From NCBI GenBank assembly GCA_016793045.1, contig JAEUKZ010000056.1, positions 1 through 42,769 on the forward strand: a stretch of 42,769 bases of DNA, given 5' to 3'. Of the stretch, positions 10,454 through 17,710 are shown piece after piece (within the stretch, counting starts at the first letter, position 1; every line of letters starts with the position of its first letter). The notes under the pieces are model-generated. The model was not told the origin of the DNA, did not search any database, and saw nothing but the letters and a program-made list of their open reading frames with translations. Source of the stretch: Alphaproteobacteria bacterium. Lineage in GTDB: Bacteria; Pseudomonadota; Alphaproteobacteria; CACIAM-22H2. The position numbers and the translations under genes were made by a program.

Positions 10454-11626
10454 TCACGATGCCGCCAGGCCGCGCCACACCGCGTGGCCGTGCTTGTTGT
10501 TGGCGATCGTGCGGACGACGCAGCCGTTCTCCGGGAAGCCGATGCGGCGGTCCGGCGCGAACCCGATCGTCGTGCCGCGCGCGCCGATGACGGCGGTGTA
10601 GTTTCGCGTCGCGTGCATGGCGTCGCGCAGCTTCTCGCGGTCGGGGGCTCCGGCGCGGCGCAGCGCGTCGACGGTCAGCATGATCCCGTCGTAGCCATAG
10701 GCCGGCAGCGAGAACGGGTCCTTGTTGTGGACCGCCTTGTAGCGATTGGCGAAATCGACGACCTCCGGCTTCACGTCGTCGTACACGTCGATGAACTGCA
10801 CGCCTTCGAGCAGCCCGGGAACGAGGTCGAGATAGGTGGGAATCGACAGGTTGAAGGAGCCGAGCACCGGCTGGCGCAGTCCCATCTGATGATAGGTGCG
10901 GAAGAACAGCGCCATCTCGGCGCCGAGAATGCCGGCGTGGAAGATCCCCTCCGGGTTGGCCGCGCGTACGCGCTGCAGCGCGGGCGTCACGTCGGTCACG
11001 CCGCGTTCGAAGGTCTCGTCGGCGACGATCTGGATGTTGCCCTGCTGCAGGCCCTGGCGGAACGAGGTCGCGTTGACGGTGCCCAGCGCCGAATTGTCGG
11101 TGAGCAGCGCCACGCGGCGGAAGCGCGTGCCGGCATAGGCCATCAGGGTGCGGATCTGGAACGAGGCGAGCGGCCCCATCTGGAAGAAGTACGGGTTGTT
11201 GAGGCGCGTCGTCAGCGTATCCGCCGAATGCGACGGCGACATGTGCGGCACCTTGCCTTCGAGCGTCGCGGTCTGCGCCTGCTGCGCGGCAGTCGAGGAG
11301 CTCAGACTGAGGATCATGACGACGCCGTCGCCGATCAGCTTTCGCGCGCGCGTCGCGGACACGTCCGGACGGTCCTGGTCGTCTTCCCAGGCGAGCTCGA
11401 TGCGGCGGCCGAGCACGCCGCCCGCGTCGTTCACCTGCTTGGTCGCGAGCTCGACGCCCTCGCCCATCAAGGTGGCCCACATCGCCGAATTGGCGACGCG
11501 GTCGGTGATGACGCCGATCTTGATCGGCGCGTTCTGGGCAATCGCCGGCGCTTTCAACGTCGCCGCGGTCGCGGCGGCGGCGGTTCCGGCAAGTAGCGCG
11601 CGGCGGGTCAGGCGGGTCTTGGTCAT
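10454..11626 (-). CDS. Liv-type ABC transporter periplasmic substrate-binding protein
   Basis: The product is 390 aa. The N-terminus is a signal peptide with a twin-arginine-like motif (TRLTRRALLAGTAAAATAATLKAPAIA, in which the pair RR precedes a hydrophobic stretch), followed by IKIGVITDRVANSAMWATLMGEG, the usual start of the Leu/Ile/Val-binding-protein fold. The rest keeps the family pattern (GRRIELAWEDDQ, then PHMSPSHSAD). It lies 26 bp after a VOC-fold gene and is the first transporter gene of the liv operon. Binding specificity cannot be read from sequence; the context of catabolic genes favours an aromatic or carboxylic acid over an amino acid. AGGGAAGGACC precedes the ATG. Confidence -1.
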   Translation of the reverse strand: MTKTRLTRRALLAGTAAAATAATLKAPAIAQNAPIKIGVITDRVANSAMWATLMGEGVELATKQVNDAGGVLGRRIELAWEDDQDRPDVSATRARKLIGDGVVMILSLSSSTAAQQAQTATLEGKVPHMSPSHSADTLTTRLNNPYFFQMGPLASFQIRTLMAYAGTRFRRVALLTDNSALGTVNATSFRQGLQQGNIQIVADETFERGVTDVTPALQRVRAANPEGIFHAGILGAEMALFFRTYHQMGLRQPVLGSFNLSIPTYLDLVPGLLEGVQFIDVYDDVKPEVVDFANRYKAVHNKDPFSLPAYGYDGIMLTVDALRRAGAPDREKLRDAMHATRNYTAVIGARGTTIGFAPDRRIGFPENGCVVRTIANNKHGHAVWRGLAAS

Positions 11627-11652
11627 GGCGGTCCTTCCCTGATTGTCTTGAT

Positions 11653-12279
11653 CTATCGAACGGAGTCGGGGATCGCTGAGGTGACGCGGGCGAGCCAGGC
11701 CGGCTCGTCGTGCAGGCTGCGCAGCTCGGCGAGCGCGTCGGCGCGATTCTGCGCACAGGCTGGCACGACGGCCTGCGCGTCGCCCTGGTCCGGCTGGCAA
11801 CATGCTTCGAGGCGCGTGCCGTTGACCGGATCGTAGAAATAGATCGAGAACATGCCCGGCATCACCGGAATCGGTCCGTCGAAGGGAATGCCGTGCGCCG
11901 CGAGCCGGCGCTGGATGGCGGCGAACTTTCTGGCGGTGACCGAAAAGGCGACGTGCTGCATGCCGCCGATCGCGTCGCGGTCCGCTGCGGCCTTGGCGCC
12001 CTTCGGGATTTCGAAATAGGCGAGAGTCGAGTCGCCGCCCATGTCGAAGAAATAGTGGCGGATCTGCTCGAAGGGCGGATTGCCGCGGTTCTTCGGCCCG
12101 GTGCCGAGACCGGGCGGGACCTTCAGCGCATGGATGAGCGGCATCCCGAGTACGCCGGCGACGAAATCGATCGTCGCCTTCATGTCGTCGGTGTTGAGCG
12201 CGAGATGATGAATGCCGCGCGTCAGGCCCGGGCCGCGCGCGGCACTAGCCTCATCCGTCGCTGCCGACGGCGAATCCAT
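11653..12279 (-). CDS. VOC-fold (glyoxalase/extradiol-dioxygenase superfamily) protein
   Basis: The product is 208 aa. A tandem beta-alpha-beta-beta-beta VOC fold carries an apparent metal triad: His in GIHHLALNTDD, His in GMQHVAFSV and Glu in NGTRLEACC. The triad H-H-E is shared by type I extradiol dioxygenases, glyoxalase I and other VOC enzymes, so ring cleavage is possible but unproven. ATG 12279 is preceded by GGGAGGAAC. It is the first gene of the transcription unit that continues into the binding protein and livHMGF, which suggests that it acts on the imported compound. It shares the second half (SIYFYDP then RLE) with the VOC protein at 12439-12969, so the two are paralogues. Confidence -1.
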   Translation of the reverse strand: MDSPSAATDEASAARGPGLTRGIHHLALNTDDMKATIDFVAGVLGMPLIHALKVPPGLGTGPKNRGNPPFEQIRHYFFDMGGDSTLAYFEIPKGAKAAADRDAIGGMQHVAFSVTARKFAAIQRRLAAHGIPFDGPIPVMPGMFSIYFYDPVNGTRLEACCQPDQGDAQAVVPACAQNRADALAELRSLHDEPAWLARVTSAIPDSVR

Positions 12280-12351
12280 CGCGTTCCTCCCGTGCCGGCC
12301 GGCCGCGCCGACCCTTGCCCTACCTGCCGGTAGCTCCCCGGCCTACAGGCG

Positions 12352-12380
12352 ATGAAAGCGCCGTCCGCGCGTCCGGTCAA
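12352..12380 (-). promoter_or_regulatory. Candidate promoter of the VOC-liv operon
   Basis: On the minus strand TTGACC (12375-12380) is followed after 17 bp by TTTCAT (12352-12357), and the start codon lies 73 bp further on. The -35 hexamer is good and the -10 is weak, which is the pattern of an activated promoter. The palindrome at 12387-12404 is just upstream of the -35. Confidence -1.
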
Positions 12381-12386
12381 CGGAAA

Positions 12387-12404
12387 TGCTTCGCAATCGA
12401 AGCA
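12387..12404. promoter_or_regulatory. 18-bp palindrome TGCTTCG-CAAT-CGAAGCA upstream of the VOC-liv operon
   Basis: Perfect 7-bp arms with a 4-bp spacer lie 7 bp upstream of the candidate -35 box, the position expected of an activator site. It could equally serve as a hairpin, but no U-run follows on either strand. It does not match the TTAGA-N2-TCTAA sites found at the other promoters of the island, so a different regulator is implied. Confidence -1.
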
Positions 12405-12438
12405 ACCGGCCCGAATTCCGCGCCGCGGATCGGCGCCC

Positions 12439-12969
12439 CTACTTCGCCAGCGCCGGCTCGCGCGCCGTCCGGCTAGCCGCGCGCTTCTTCGCGTTCCACT
12501 GATCGAGAATTGACCATGCTTCCTGGGCCGACTTCTCCATGTAGCCCGGCGCCTCGCTGCGCACCGACATCTCGAGCCGATGCCCGCTTGGGTCGAAGAA
12601 GTAGATCGACTGGCAGAAATTGTGGTCGACCGGTCCCAGCACCTCGACGCCGGCGTCTTCCAGCCGCTTCTTGGCCGCGAGCATCGTCGGCATGTCGGCG
12701 ACCTCGAGCGCGAGGTGCTGCACCCAGCTCGGCGTGTTCGGGTCGGCCTGGGCAGGCTGCTCGTTCAGAAGATCGAAGAAGGCGATGAAGCTGCCGTCCT
12801 CCATCTCGAAGAAGATGTGCGTGTGCGGATAGTGCGCCTTGATCGACGGGACGTAGTCCTGGACGATCGCCTTGGCGAACTTGAGCCCGAGCAGCTTGGT
12901 GTAGAAATCGACGGTCTGCTGCGCGTCGGCGCAGCGATAGGCGACGTGGTGAAGCTTCTTGAGCAGCAT
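12439..12969 (-). CDS. VOC-fold protein, paralogue of the neighbouring VOC gene
   Basis: The product is 176 aa. It has the same H-H-E arrangement: His in KLHHVAYRCAD, His in WVQHLALEVAD and Glu in DPSGHRLEMS. The start at 12969 is supported by an upstream GGAGG; the frame stays open further upstream but without protein-like character. It is separated from the next VOC gene by 159 bp containing a palindrome and candidate promoter, and is divergent from the MetX-like hydrolase gene. A lyase, isomerase or extradiol dioxygenase role in the catabolic island is possible; the sequence alone cannot distinguish these. Confidence -1.
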   Translation of the reverse strand: MLLKKLHHVAYRCADAQQTVDFYTKLLGLKFAKAIVQDYVPSIKAHYPHTHIFFEMEDGSFIAFFDLLNEQPAQADPNTPSWVQHLALEVADMPTMLAAKKRLEDAGVEVLGPVDHNFCQSIYFFDPSGHRLEMSVRSEAPGYMEKSAQEAWSILDQWNAKKRAASRTAREPALAK

Positions 12970-13085
12970 CGGCGGCCCTCCGTGAATTTCGATCAGGGTA
13001 GCGCCGGCACGCGCGATTGGCCAGATGGCAGCGACGACGCCGATGGAGCATGGGCGCCGGTGCGCTTTCGCGCTACGCTGTGGCG

Positions 13086-14126
13086 ATGAGCATCCGCGAC
13101 CGCTCCGAAGGCATCTTTTCCGCGCGCGACTTTCGCCTGGCCGACGGCACCGTGATGCCGACGGTCGCGATCGCCTATGAAACCTATGGCCGGCTCGCCC
13201 CGGACGGCCGCAATGCGGTGCTGCTGACACACGGCTACACCAGCAGCCACCGCATGGTCGATCTCGATGCGGTGCAGGGCGCCGAGGGGTCGTGGAGCGA
13301 CTTCGCCGGGCCGGGCAAGGCGATCGACACCGAGCGGCTGTTCGTGGTCGCGTCGAACATGCTCGGCTCGTCCTACGGCTCGACCGGGCCGGCGAGCGTC
13401 AATCCAGCGACCGGCCGGCCCTACGGCCCGGACTTTCCCGAGATCGGCCTGGTCGACATCGTCGCTGCGCAAAAGGCGCTGCTCGACCATCTCGGCGTGC
13501 GCCATCTCGTGGCGGTGGCGGGGCATTCCTACGGCGGCTTCCAGGCCTTCCAGTGGGGCGTCAGCTATCCGGAATTCATGACCGGCCTCGTGCCGGTGAT
13601 CAGCAGCCCGAAGGGCGCCGGCGACCAGGCGGGGCTCGATGCGCTGGTCGCCCGGCTCTCTTCCGATCCGAACTGGAATGGCGGCCACTACTACGAACGC
13701 GGCGGCATCGTCGACACGATGACGGCGCTGCGCGTCGACACGCTGAAGCTCTACGGCATCGATGCGCAGCTCGCCGCTGAATTCCCGGACAAGGACGCGC
13801 GCGAAAGCGAAATCCGCCGGCGCGCGCGCGCCTGGGCGGAGATCTACGACGCTCACTCCCTGATCGTCCTGATGCGCGCCGCGATCCGCCACGACGCGAC
13901 GCCCGAGCTCCATCGCATCAAGGCGCGCGTGCTCTACGTACTGTCGCGCACCGACCGCATCTTTCCGCCCGCAATCGCCCCGGGGGTCATGGCCGCGCTG
14001 GAGCGCGGCGGGGTGCGCGCCGAGTACGCCGAGATCGATACCGAGCGCGGCCATGCCTATGCCGGCCCCGACGCGCCCAAATGGGCGCCGCGGCTCGCGG
14101 CGTTCATGGCCGCGCTGACCGGCTGA
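13086..14126 (+). CDS. MetX-like alpha/beta hydrolase (homoserine O-acetyltransferase family)
   Basis: The product is 346 aa and cytoplasmic. An alpha/beta hydrolase core is clear: nucleophile S148 in AGHSYGGFQAFQWG, an Asp in VLSRTDRIFPP and a His in TERGHAYAG complete the usual triad. The N-terminal MPTVAIAYETYGRLAPDGRN and NMLGSSYGSTGPASVNPATG segments are those of the homoserine O-acetyltransferase family. Such proteins outside methionine clusters are often acyl hydrolases. Here it is divergent from a VOC gene and convergent with the Rieske beta gene, so a hydrolytic step after ring cleavage is an attractive inference. The ATG is only 6 bp from a TACGCT -10-like element (13074-13079), so the message may be leaderless. 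Confidence -1.
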   Translation: MSIRDRSEGIFSARDFRLADGTVMPTVAIAYETYGRLAPDGRNAVLLTHGYTSSHRMVDLDAVQGAEGSWSDFAGPGKAIDTERLFVVASNMLGSSYGSTGPASVNPATGRPYGPDFPEIGLVDIVAAQKALLDHLGVRHLVAVAGHSYGGFQAFQWGVSYPEFMTGLVPVISSPKGAGDQAGLDALVARLSSDPNWNGGHYYERGGIVDTMTALRVDTLKLYGIDAQLAAEFPDKDARESEIRRRARAWAEIYDAHSLIVLMRAAIRHDATPELHRIKARVLYVLSRTDRIFPPAIAPGVMAALERGGVRAEYAEIDTERGHAYAGPDAPKWAPRLAAFMAALTG

Positions 14127-14132
14127 GCGCGA

Positions 14133-14630
14133 TCAGATCGGCAGGACGATCGACGTCGGCACCAGGATCGAGTCGAAAACGCAGATCTTCCTGCGGAAGC
14201 GCAGACGGCCCTCGTCGCGCACGATCTCGTCCTCGTAGCGGCCAACGTTGAGGACCCGGGTGAGCTGGTCCGGCTGGGTCTCGAACACCGCGTAGTTGGT
14301 GCGCGTCGTCACCACGCCGTCGACATGCGCGAGCAGGCGCGGCGCGGCGATGACGTGGCGGAACCAGCGCGGCACGTACATCTGCGTCTCGCGGATCGCG
14401 TGGACGCGGTCCTTGAGCATGGCGCGGCTTTCGCAGCGCACGGTGGCGAGCGGCAGGCCGCGTTCATGGTTCTCGCGCGGAATCACCGCATAGAAGCAGC
14501 GTTCGGTGAACAGTTCGGGCCAGCGCTCGTATTCGCCGCAATCGAGCGTGTCGGCGTACTCGGCGTAGAGATCGCCGATCTCCGCGCGCAGCTCGGGCGC
14601 GATCGGCCTGGCGGGGGTGGTGCCGTCCAT
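14133..14630 (-). CDS. Aromatic-ring-hydroxylating dioxygenase beta subunit
   Basis: The product is 165 aa of the SnoaL/NTF2-like fold used by ring-hydroxylating dioxygenase small subunits: YAEYADTLDCGEYERWPELFTERCFYAVIPR near the start and ETQMYVPRWFRHVIAA in the middle, with RFRRKICVFDSILVPTSI at the end. The structural subunit packs with the Rieske alpha subunit. It starts 2 bp after the alpha stop codon, so the two are co-translated. The stop is 6 bp from the convergent MetX-like gene. It is of the salicylate/anthranilate/terephthalate type by general appearance; substrate not determinable. Confidence -1.
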   Translation of the reverse strand: MDGTTPARPIAPELRAEIGDLYAEYADTLDCGEYERWPELFTERCFYAVIPRENHERGLPLATVRCESRAMLKDRVHAIRETQMYVPRWFRHVIAAPRLLAHVDGVVTTRTNYAVFETQPDQLTRVLNVGRYEDEIVRDEGRLRFRRKICVFDSILVPTSIVLPI

Positions 14631-14632
14631 CG

Positions 14633-15889
14633 TCAGATCTCCATCACCTGCCGGTAGTGCGCATAGAAGGCGCGCAGCGCCACTTCGGTGATCGTATGGT
14701 CGGCGTCGACGGTGTCGCGCCCGCCCATCTCGATCACTGCGGTCGCGTCCGGATAGGGATCGAGGCCCTGCTGGCTGATCATCATCACTTCGCTGTCGTC
14801 CATCGAGACGAAGCCCGCCGGTCCCATGAGATTGGCTTGGCGCAGGCGGCGTTCGGTCATCTCCGGCGGATCGTCGGCGTAGCCGAAGAACGTCCACAGC
14901 AGGTCGTGCGCCTCCGGCCCGCGCGGCACCATCTGGCGCATGGCGAGCGTGTTGGACTGCTGCTGCACGATCAGGTTCGGCCACAGCGTCTGCATCACCA
15001 CGGTGGCGTCGCCCGGAAACTCGCGCTGCGGCTGCAGCAATGTCGGGTCGGCGAGCTTCATGTCGGCCTTGAAGGCGCGCATTTCCTGCGTCGCCTCGTT
15101 GGCCGCCTGCTCGCCCTTGCGGTTGACCAGCACGGCATGGCGGCCGGTGTCGTCCATCTGCACCGCGGATTTCTGGTCCATGCGGAACAGGCCGAAGGTC
15201 ACCAGGAAGACGTGGAGCAGGGACGCGTGATACGGGTCCTTGATGTTCTCCATCATCAGCTTCCAGTTCGACGGGATGCGCTGGCGCGAGTAGCCGAGAA
15301 CCTTGAGCGGGCGGCCGTCGAAGACGCGGTCGAAATAGCCGAGCATCTTGGCGCCGAGAAAGTCCTCGAACGACGGCACCGCCCGATCGAAGCTCGCGAA
15401 GATCACGCCGTGGCGCACCGCGACCTCGAGCTTGGGAAGGCCGTTGGCGCCCAGGTCGAAGTCGCCGGGCATGCCGCCGTTGCCCTTGTGGCCGCGCCGG
15501 AAGGGGATGCCGATCAGCTTTCCCTGCAGGTCGTAGGTCCACTGGTGATAGGGGCAGACGAATTCCTTGGCGTTGCCGAGATGCTCCTGGCAGAGCTGCA
15601 CGCCGCGATGCGCGCAGCGGTTGGCCAGCACGTTGATCGCACCGTCGGCCCCGCGGGTGACGATAACCGGCTTGTCGCCGACGAAGCTGCGCTTGAAGTC
15701 GCCCGGGTTCGGGACCTCCGATTCGAGAGCGACGTAGTTCCAGTTCGGCCCGGCGAAGATGCGCGCCTGCTCGCGCGCGTAGATGTCCTGATCGCGGTAG
15801 ATCCAGTACGGAACGTGGCTGAAGTCGCCCGCCTTCCAGGGCGTTCGCGCGGCGGGTGCGGCAGCGGGCGCGGCAGTGTTGCCATCCAT
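14633..15889 (-). CDS. Rieske [2Fe-2S] aromatic-ring-hydroxylating dioxygenase alpha subunit
   Basis: The product is 418 aa. The Rieske centre is formed by C92 and H94 (NRCAHRGVQL) and C112 and H115 (CPYHQW), and the mononuclear iron site by NIKDPYHASLLH (bridging Asp, two His) with an Asp later in FVSMDDSEV. The catalytic-domain sequence resembles salicylate 5-hydroxylase, anthranilate and terephthalate dioxygenase large subunits, which act on benzoic-type acids. GGAGGACGCC precedes ATG 15889. The partner reductase and ferredoxin are not in the window, so electrons must come from elsewhere. The promoter carries the shared TTAGA-N2-TCTAA operator and it is divergent from the MarR gene. Confidence -1.
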   Translation of the reverse strand: MDGNTAAPAAAPAARTPWKAGDFSHVPYWIYRDQDIYAREQARIFAGPNWNYVALESEVPNPGDFKRSFVGDKPVIVTRGADGAINVLANRCAHRGVQLCQEHLGNAKEFVCPYHQWTYDLQGKLIGIPFRRGHKGNGGMPGDFDLGANGLPKLEVAVRHGVIFASFDRAVPSFEDFLGAKMLGYFDRVFDGRPLKVLGYSRQRIPSNWKLMMENIKDPYHASLLHVFLVTFGLFRMDQKSAVQMDDTGRHAVLVNRKGEQAANEATQEMRAFKADMKLADPTLLQPQREFPGDATVVMQTLWPNLIVQQQSNTLAMRQMVPRGPEAHDLLWTFFGYADDPPEMTERRLRQANLMGPAGFVSMDDSEVMMISQQGLDPYPDATAVIEMGGRDTVDADHTITEVALRAFYAHYRQVMEI

Positions 15890-15941
15890 CGGCGTCCTCC
15901 ATCGTCGCCGCGGCGCATGCGACGGCCGGCGGCGAAATTGC

Positions 15942-15974
15942 ATAGAAATCTAACCATTTTCGAAGGCGGCGCAA
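15942..15974 (-). promoter_or_regulatory. Rieske operon promoter with MarR-type operator
   Basis: On the minus strand TTGCGC (15969-15974) and TAGATT (15947-15952) are spaced by 16 bp. The imperfect palindrome ATAGA-AA-TCTAA (15942-15953, plus strand) overlaps the -10 element. The same 12-bp pattern recurs at 16637-16648 and 18727-18738, so binding of one repressor at all three is inferred. Confidence -1.
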
Positions 15975-16031
15975 GCCGCGCCTTGCGTTCGGACATTTGG
16001 TCGCGCCGCCGCCGCTCGTCTTGGGGCGGGC

Positions 16032-16060
16032 TTGGAAAGCGGCGTCCGAGCCGCTATGGT
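16032..16060 (+). promoter_or_regulatory. Candidate promoter of the MarR gene
   Basis: TTGGAA (16032-16037) and TATGGT (16055-16060) are spaced by 17 bp. The ATG at 16070 is only 9 bp after the -10, so the transcript would be leaderless or nearly so. No copy of the shared operator lies in this promoter; the nearest one (15942-15953) is 79 bp upstream of the -35. Confidence -1.
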
Positions 16061-16069
16061 CCGCAACCC

Positions 16070-16576
16070 ATGCGCGCCCGCAAAGCCCCAGCCCAGCCGC
16101 TTCGCGCCCGCACGCCGCGCCGGCTGGCGCTTTCGCTGCCGCTCGAGACGAGCGTGGGCTACCTCGTGCGGATGACCCATCGCGCCTTCACCCGCGTGCT
16201 GCAGGCCCGCATCGAGCCGCACGGCGTCACCGTCGGCATGTGGTACTTCCTGCGCGTGCTGTGGGCGGAGGACGGCATCACCCAGCGCGAGCTCTCGCAG
16301 CGCATCGGCATGATGGAGCCGACGACCGTCACCGCGCTCAACAACATGGAACGCCGCGGCCTGATCCGCCGCAGCCGCAACCCGCACGACCGCCGCAAGA
16401 TCAACATCTACCTGACGGCGAAGGGCCGCGCGCTGCGCACGCGCCTGATGCCGCTGGCGATGGAGGTCAACGCCGTGGCGCTGCAGGATTTCAGCCCGTC
16501 GGAGATCGACACGCTGCGCACGCTCCTCGGCCGCGCGCGCGGCCGCCTGGCCGCCGACGGCAGCGGCGAAGGCTAG
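16070..16576 (+). CDS. MarR family transcriptional regulator
   Basis: The product is 168 aa. A winged helix is seen in ITQRELSQRIGMMEPTTVTALNNMERRGLIRRSRNPHDRRKINIYLTAKG (given in parts: helix-turn-helix GITQRELSQRIGMMEPT, then the wing RNPHDRRKINIYLT), flanked by dimerisation helices. MarR proteins bind palindromes at promoters and are released by small phenolic or aromatic ligands. The gene is divergent from the Rieske alpha gene and precedes the TAXI receptor gene. The three TTAGA-N2-TCTAA sites of the island are the obvious target; inducer likely the imported acid or a metabolite (inference). Confidence -1.
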   Translation: MRARKAPAQPLRARTPRRLALSLPLETSVGYLVRMTHRAFTRVLQARIEPHGVTVGMWYFLRVLWAEDGITQRELSQRIGMMEPTTVTALNNMERRGLIRRSRNPHDRRKINIYLTAKGRALRTRLMPLAMEVNAVALQDFSPSEIDTLRTLLGRARGRLAADGSGEG

Positions 16577-16604
16577 CCGCGCATCCAGGCGGCGTGCTGG
16601 CGGC

Positions 16605-16648
16605 TTGACGCCCGGTCGCCTCGCTGACTACGTTACTTCGAAATCTAA
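16605..16648 (+). promoter_or_regulatory. Promoter and MarR-type operator upstream of the TAXI receptor gene
   Basis: TTGACG (16605-16610) and TACGTT (16629-16634) are spaced by 18 bp, placing the start site near 16641. The operator TTCGA-AA-TCTAA (16637-16648) covers that start site, a typical position for repression. The coding start at 16712 follows a GGAGGGAGG ribosome site. Confidence -1.
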
Positions 16649-16711
16649 TGAATCGGCCGTGGTCCGGCGTCTGCCGGGCGGACAATGCGGCCGTCTGGAG
16701 GGAGGTTCGCC

Positions 16712-17710
16712 ATGCGCAAGCTGTTGGCTTTGTTCGTGTCCGCGTTCGTCGCGGCCGCCTCATCGGCGGCGTCGGCCCAGCCCTACCAGCTCGCCCTGGG
16801 CGGCGCGTCGCCTGGCGGCTTGTGGACGCTGCTCGGCGTCGGCATCGACCGCGCGGTCAAGGCGTCCTTTCCCGGGTCGACCGTGACCTATCAGACCTCG
16901 GGCGGCGGCTTCGCCAACGTGCTGCTGCTCGAGCAGCGCCGGGTGCAGATCGCGCTCGTCCACAATGCCGAGCTGCGACTGGCGATCAACGGCGAGGAGC
17001 CGTTCCGCCAGCGCTTCGAGAACCTCGCCGTCATCGGCACGCTCTACAACTGGGCGCCGATGCAGTTCCTGCTCGCGCGCGACTTCGCGGAGCGCCACAA
17101 CATCCGCAGCTTCGAGGACATCGCGGCGCGCCGCCCGCCGCTGCGCGTCGCGCTCAACCGCCGCGGCAACATCGCGGAGATGGTCGCCGAGCGGATGTTC
17201 CGCGCCATCGGCGTCAGCAGCGAGAACATCCGCCAATGGGGCGGCACGGTCGTGCTCGCGGCGTCGGAGGAGCAGTCCGACCTGATGCGCGACCGCCGCG
17301 TCGACGGGCTGCTCAACAGCCTTTTCGTCGGCCAGCGCTCGCTGATCGAGGTCGGTCAGGCGCTGCCGGTGGTGATGCTGCCGGTCGGCCAGCCGGTGAT
17401 CGAGCGGGTGGCGCAGGAGATGGGCATCGAGGCCTATGAGATTCCCGCCGGCTCGTACCCGTTCCAGACCGAAGCCGTGCGCACGCTGACGCTCGGCGTC
17501 ATGCTGATGGCGAACCGCAATGCGATGAGCGATCAGGACGCCTACAACCTTGCGCGCGCGCTGACCGAGAACGTCGCGGTCGTCCGCGACGTCCATCCCG
17601 CGATGCGCGCGCTGACGCCGGAATTTCTGGCGCAGCAGGGTGCCGGGACCTTCCACCCCGGCGCGCGCCGCTTCTACCAGGAACGCAACCTGATCCGCAC
17701 CGGATCGTGA
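16712..17710 (+). CDS. TAXI-family solute receptor (TRAP-type periplasmic binding protein)
   Basis: The product is 332 aa with a Sec signal peptide (about residues 1-22, ending ASSAASAQ). The mature start, LALGGASPGGLWTLLGVGID, followed by the SGGGFANVLLLEQRRVQIAL stretch, is typical of TAXI proteins, which deliver carboxylates to a fused TRAP permease. No TRAP membrane gene is present in the window, so this is an orphan receptor here. The stop overlaps the GTG start of the next gene (GTGA), so translation is coupled to a 4,5-dihydroxyphthalate-decarboxylase-like protein. Expression is from the operator-controlled promoter at 16605-16648. Confidence -1.
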   Translation: MRKLLALFVSAFVAAASSAASAQPYQLALGGASPGGLWTLLGVGIDRAVKASFPGSTVTYQTSGGGFANVLLLEQRRVQIALVHNAELRLAINGEEPFRQRFENLAVIGTLYNWAPMQFLLARDFAERHNIRSFEDIAARRPPLRVALNRRGNIAEMVAERMFRAIGVSSENIRQWGGTVVLAASEEQSDLMRDRRVDGLLNSLFVGQRSLIEVGQALPVVMLPVGQPVIERVAQEMGIEAYEIPAGSYPFQTEAVRTLTLGVMLMANRNAMSDQDAYNLARALTENVAVVRDVHPAMRALTPEFLAQQGAGTFHPGARRFYQERNLIRTGS

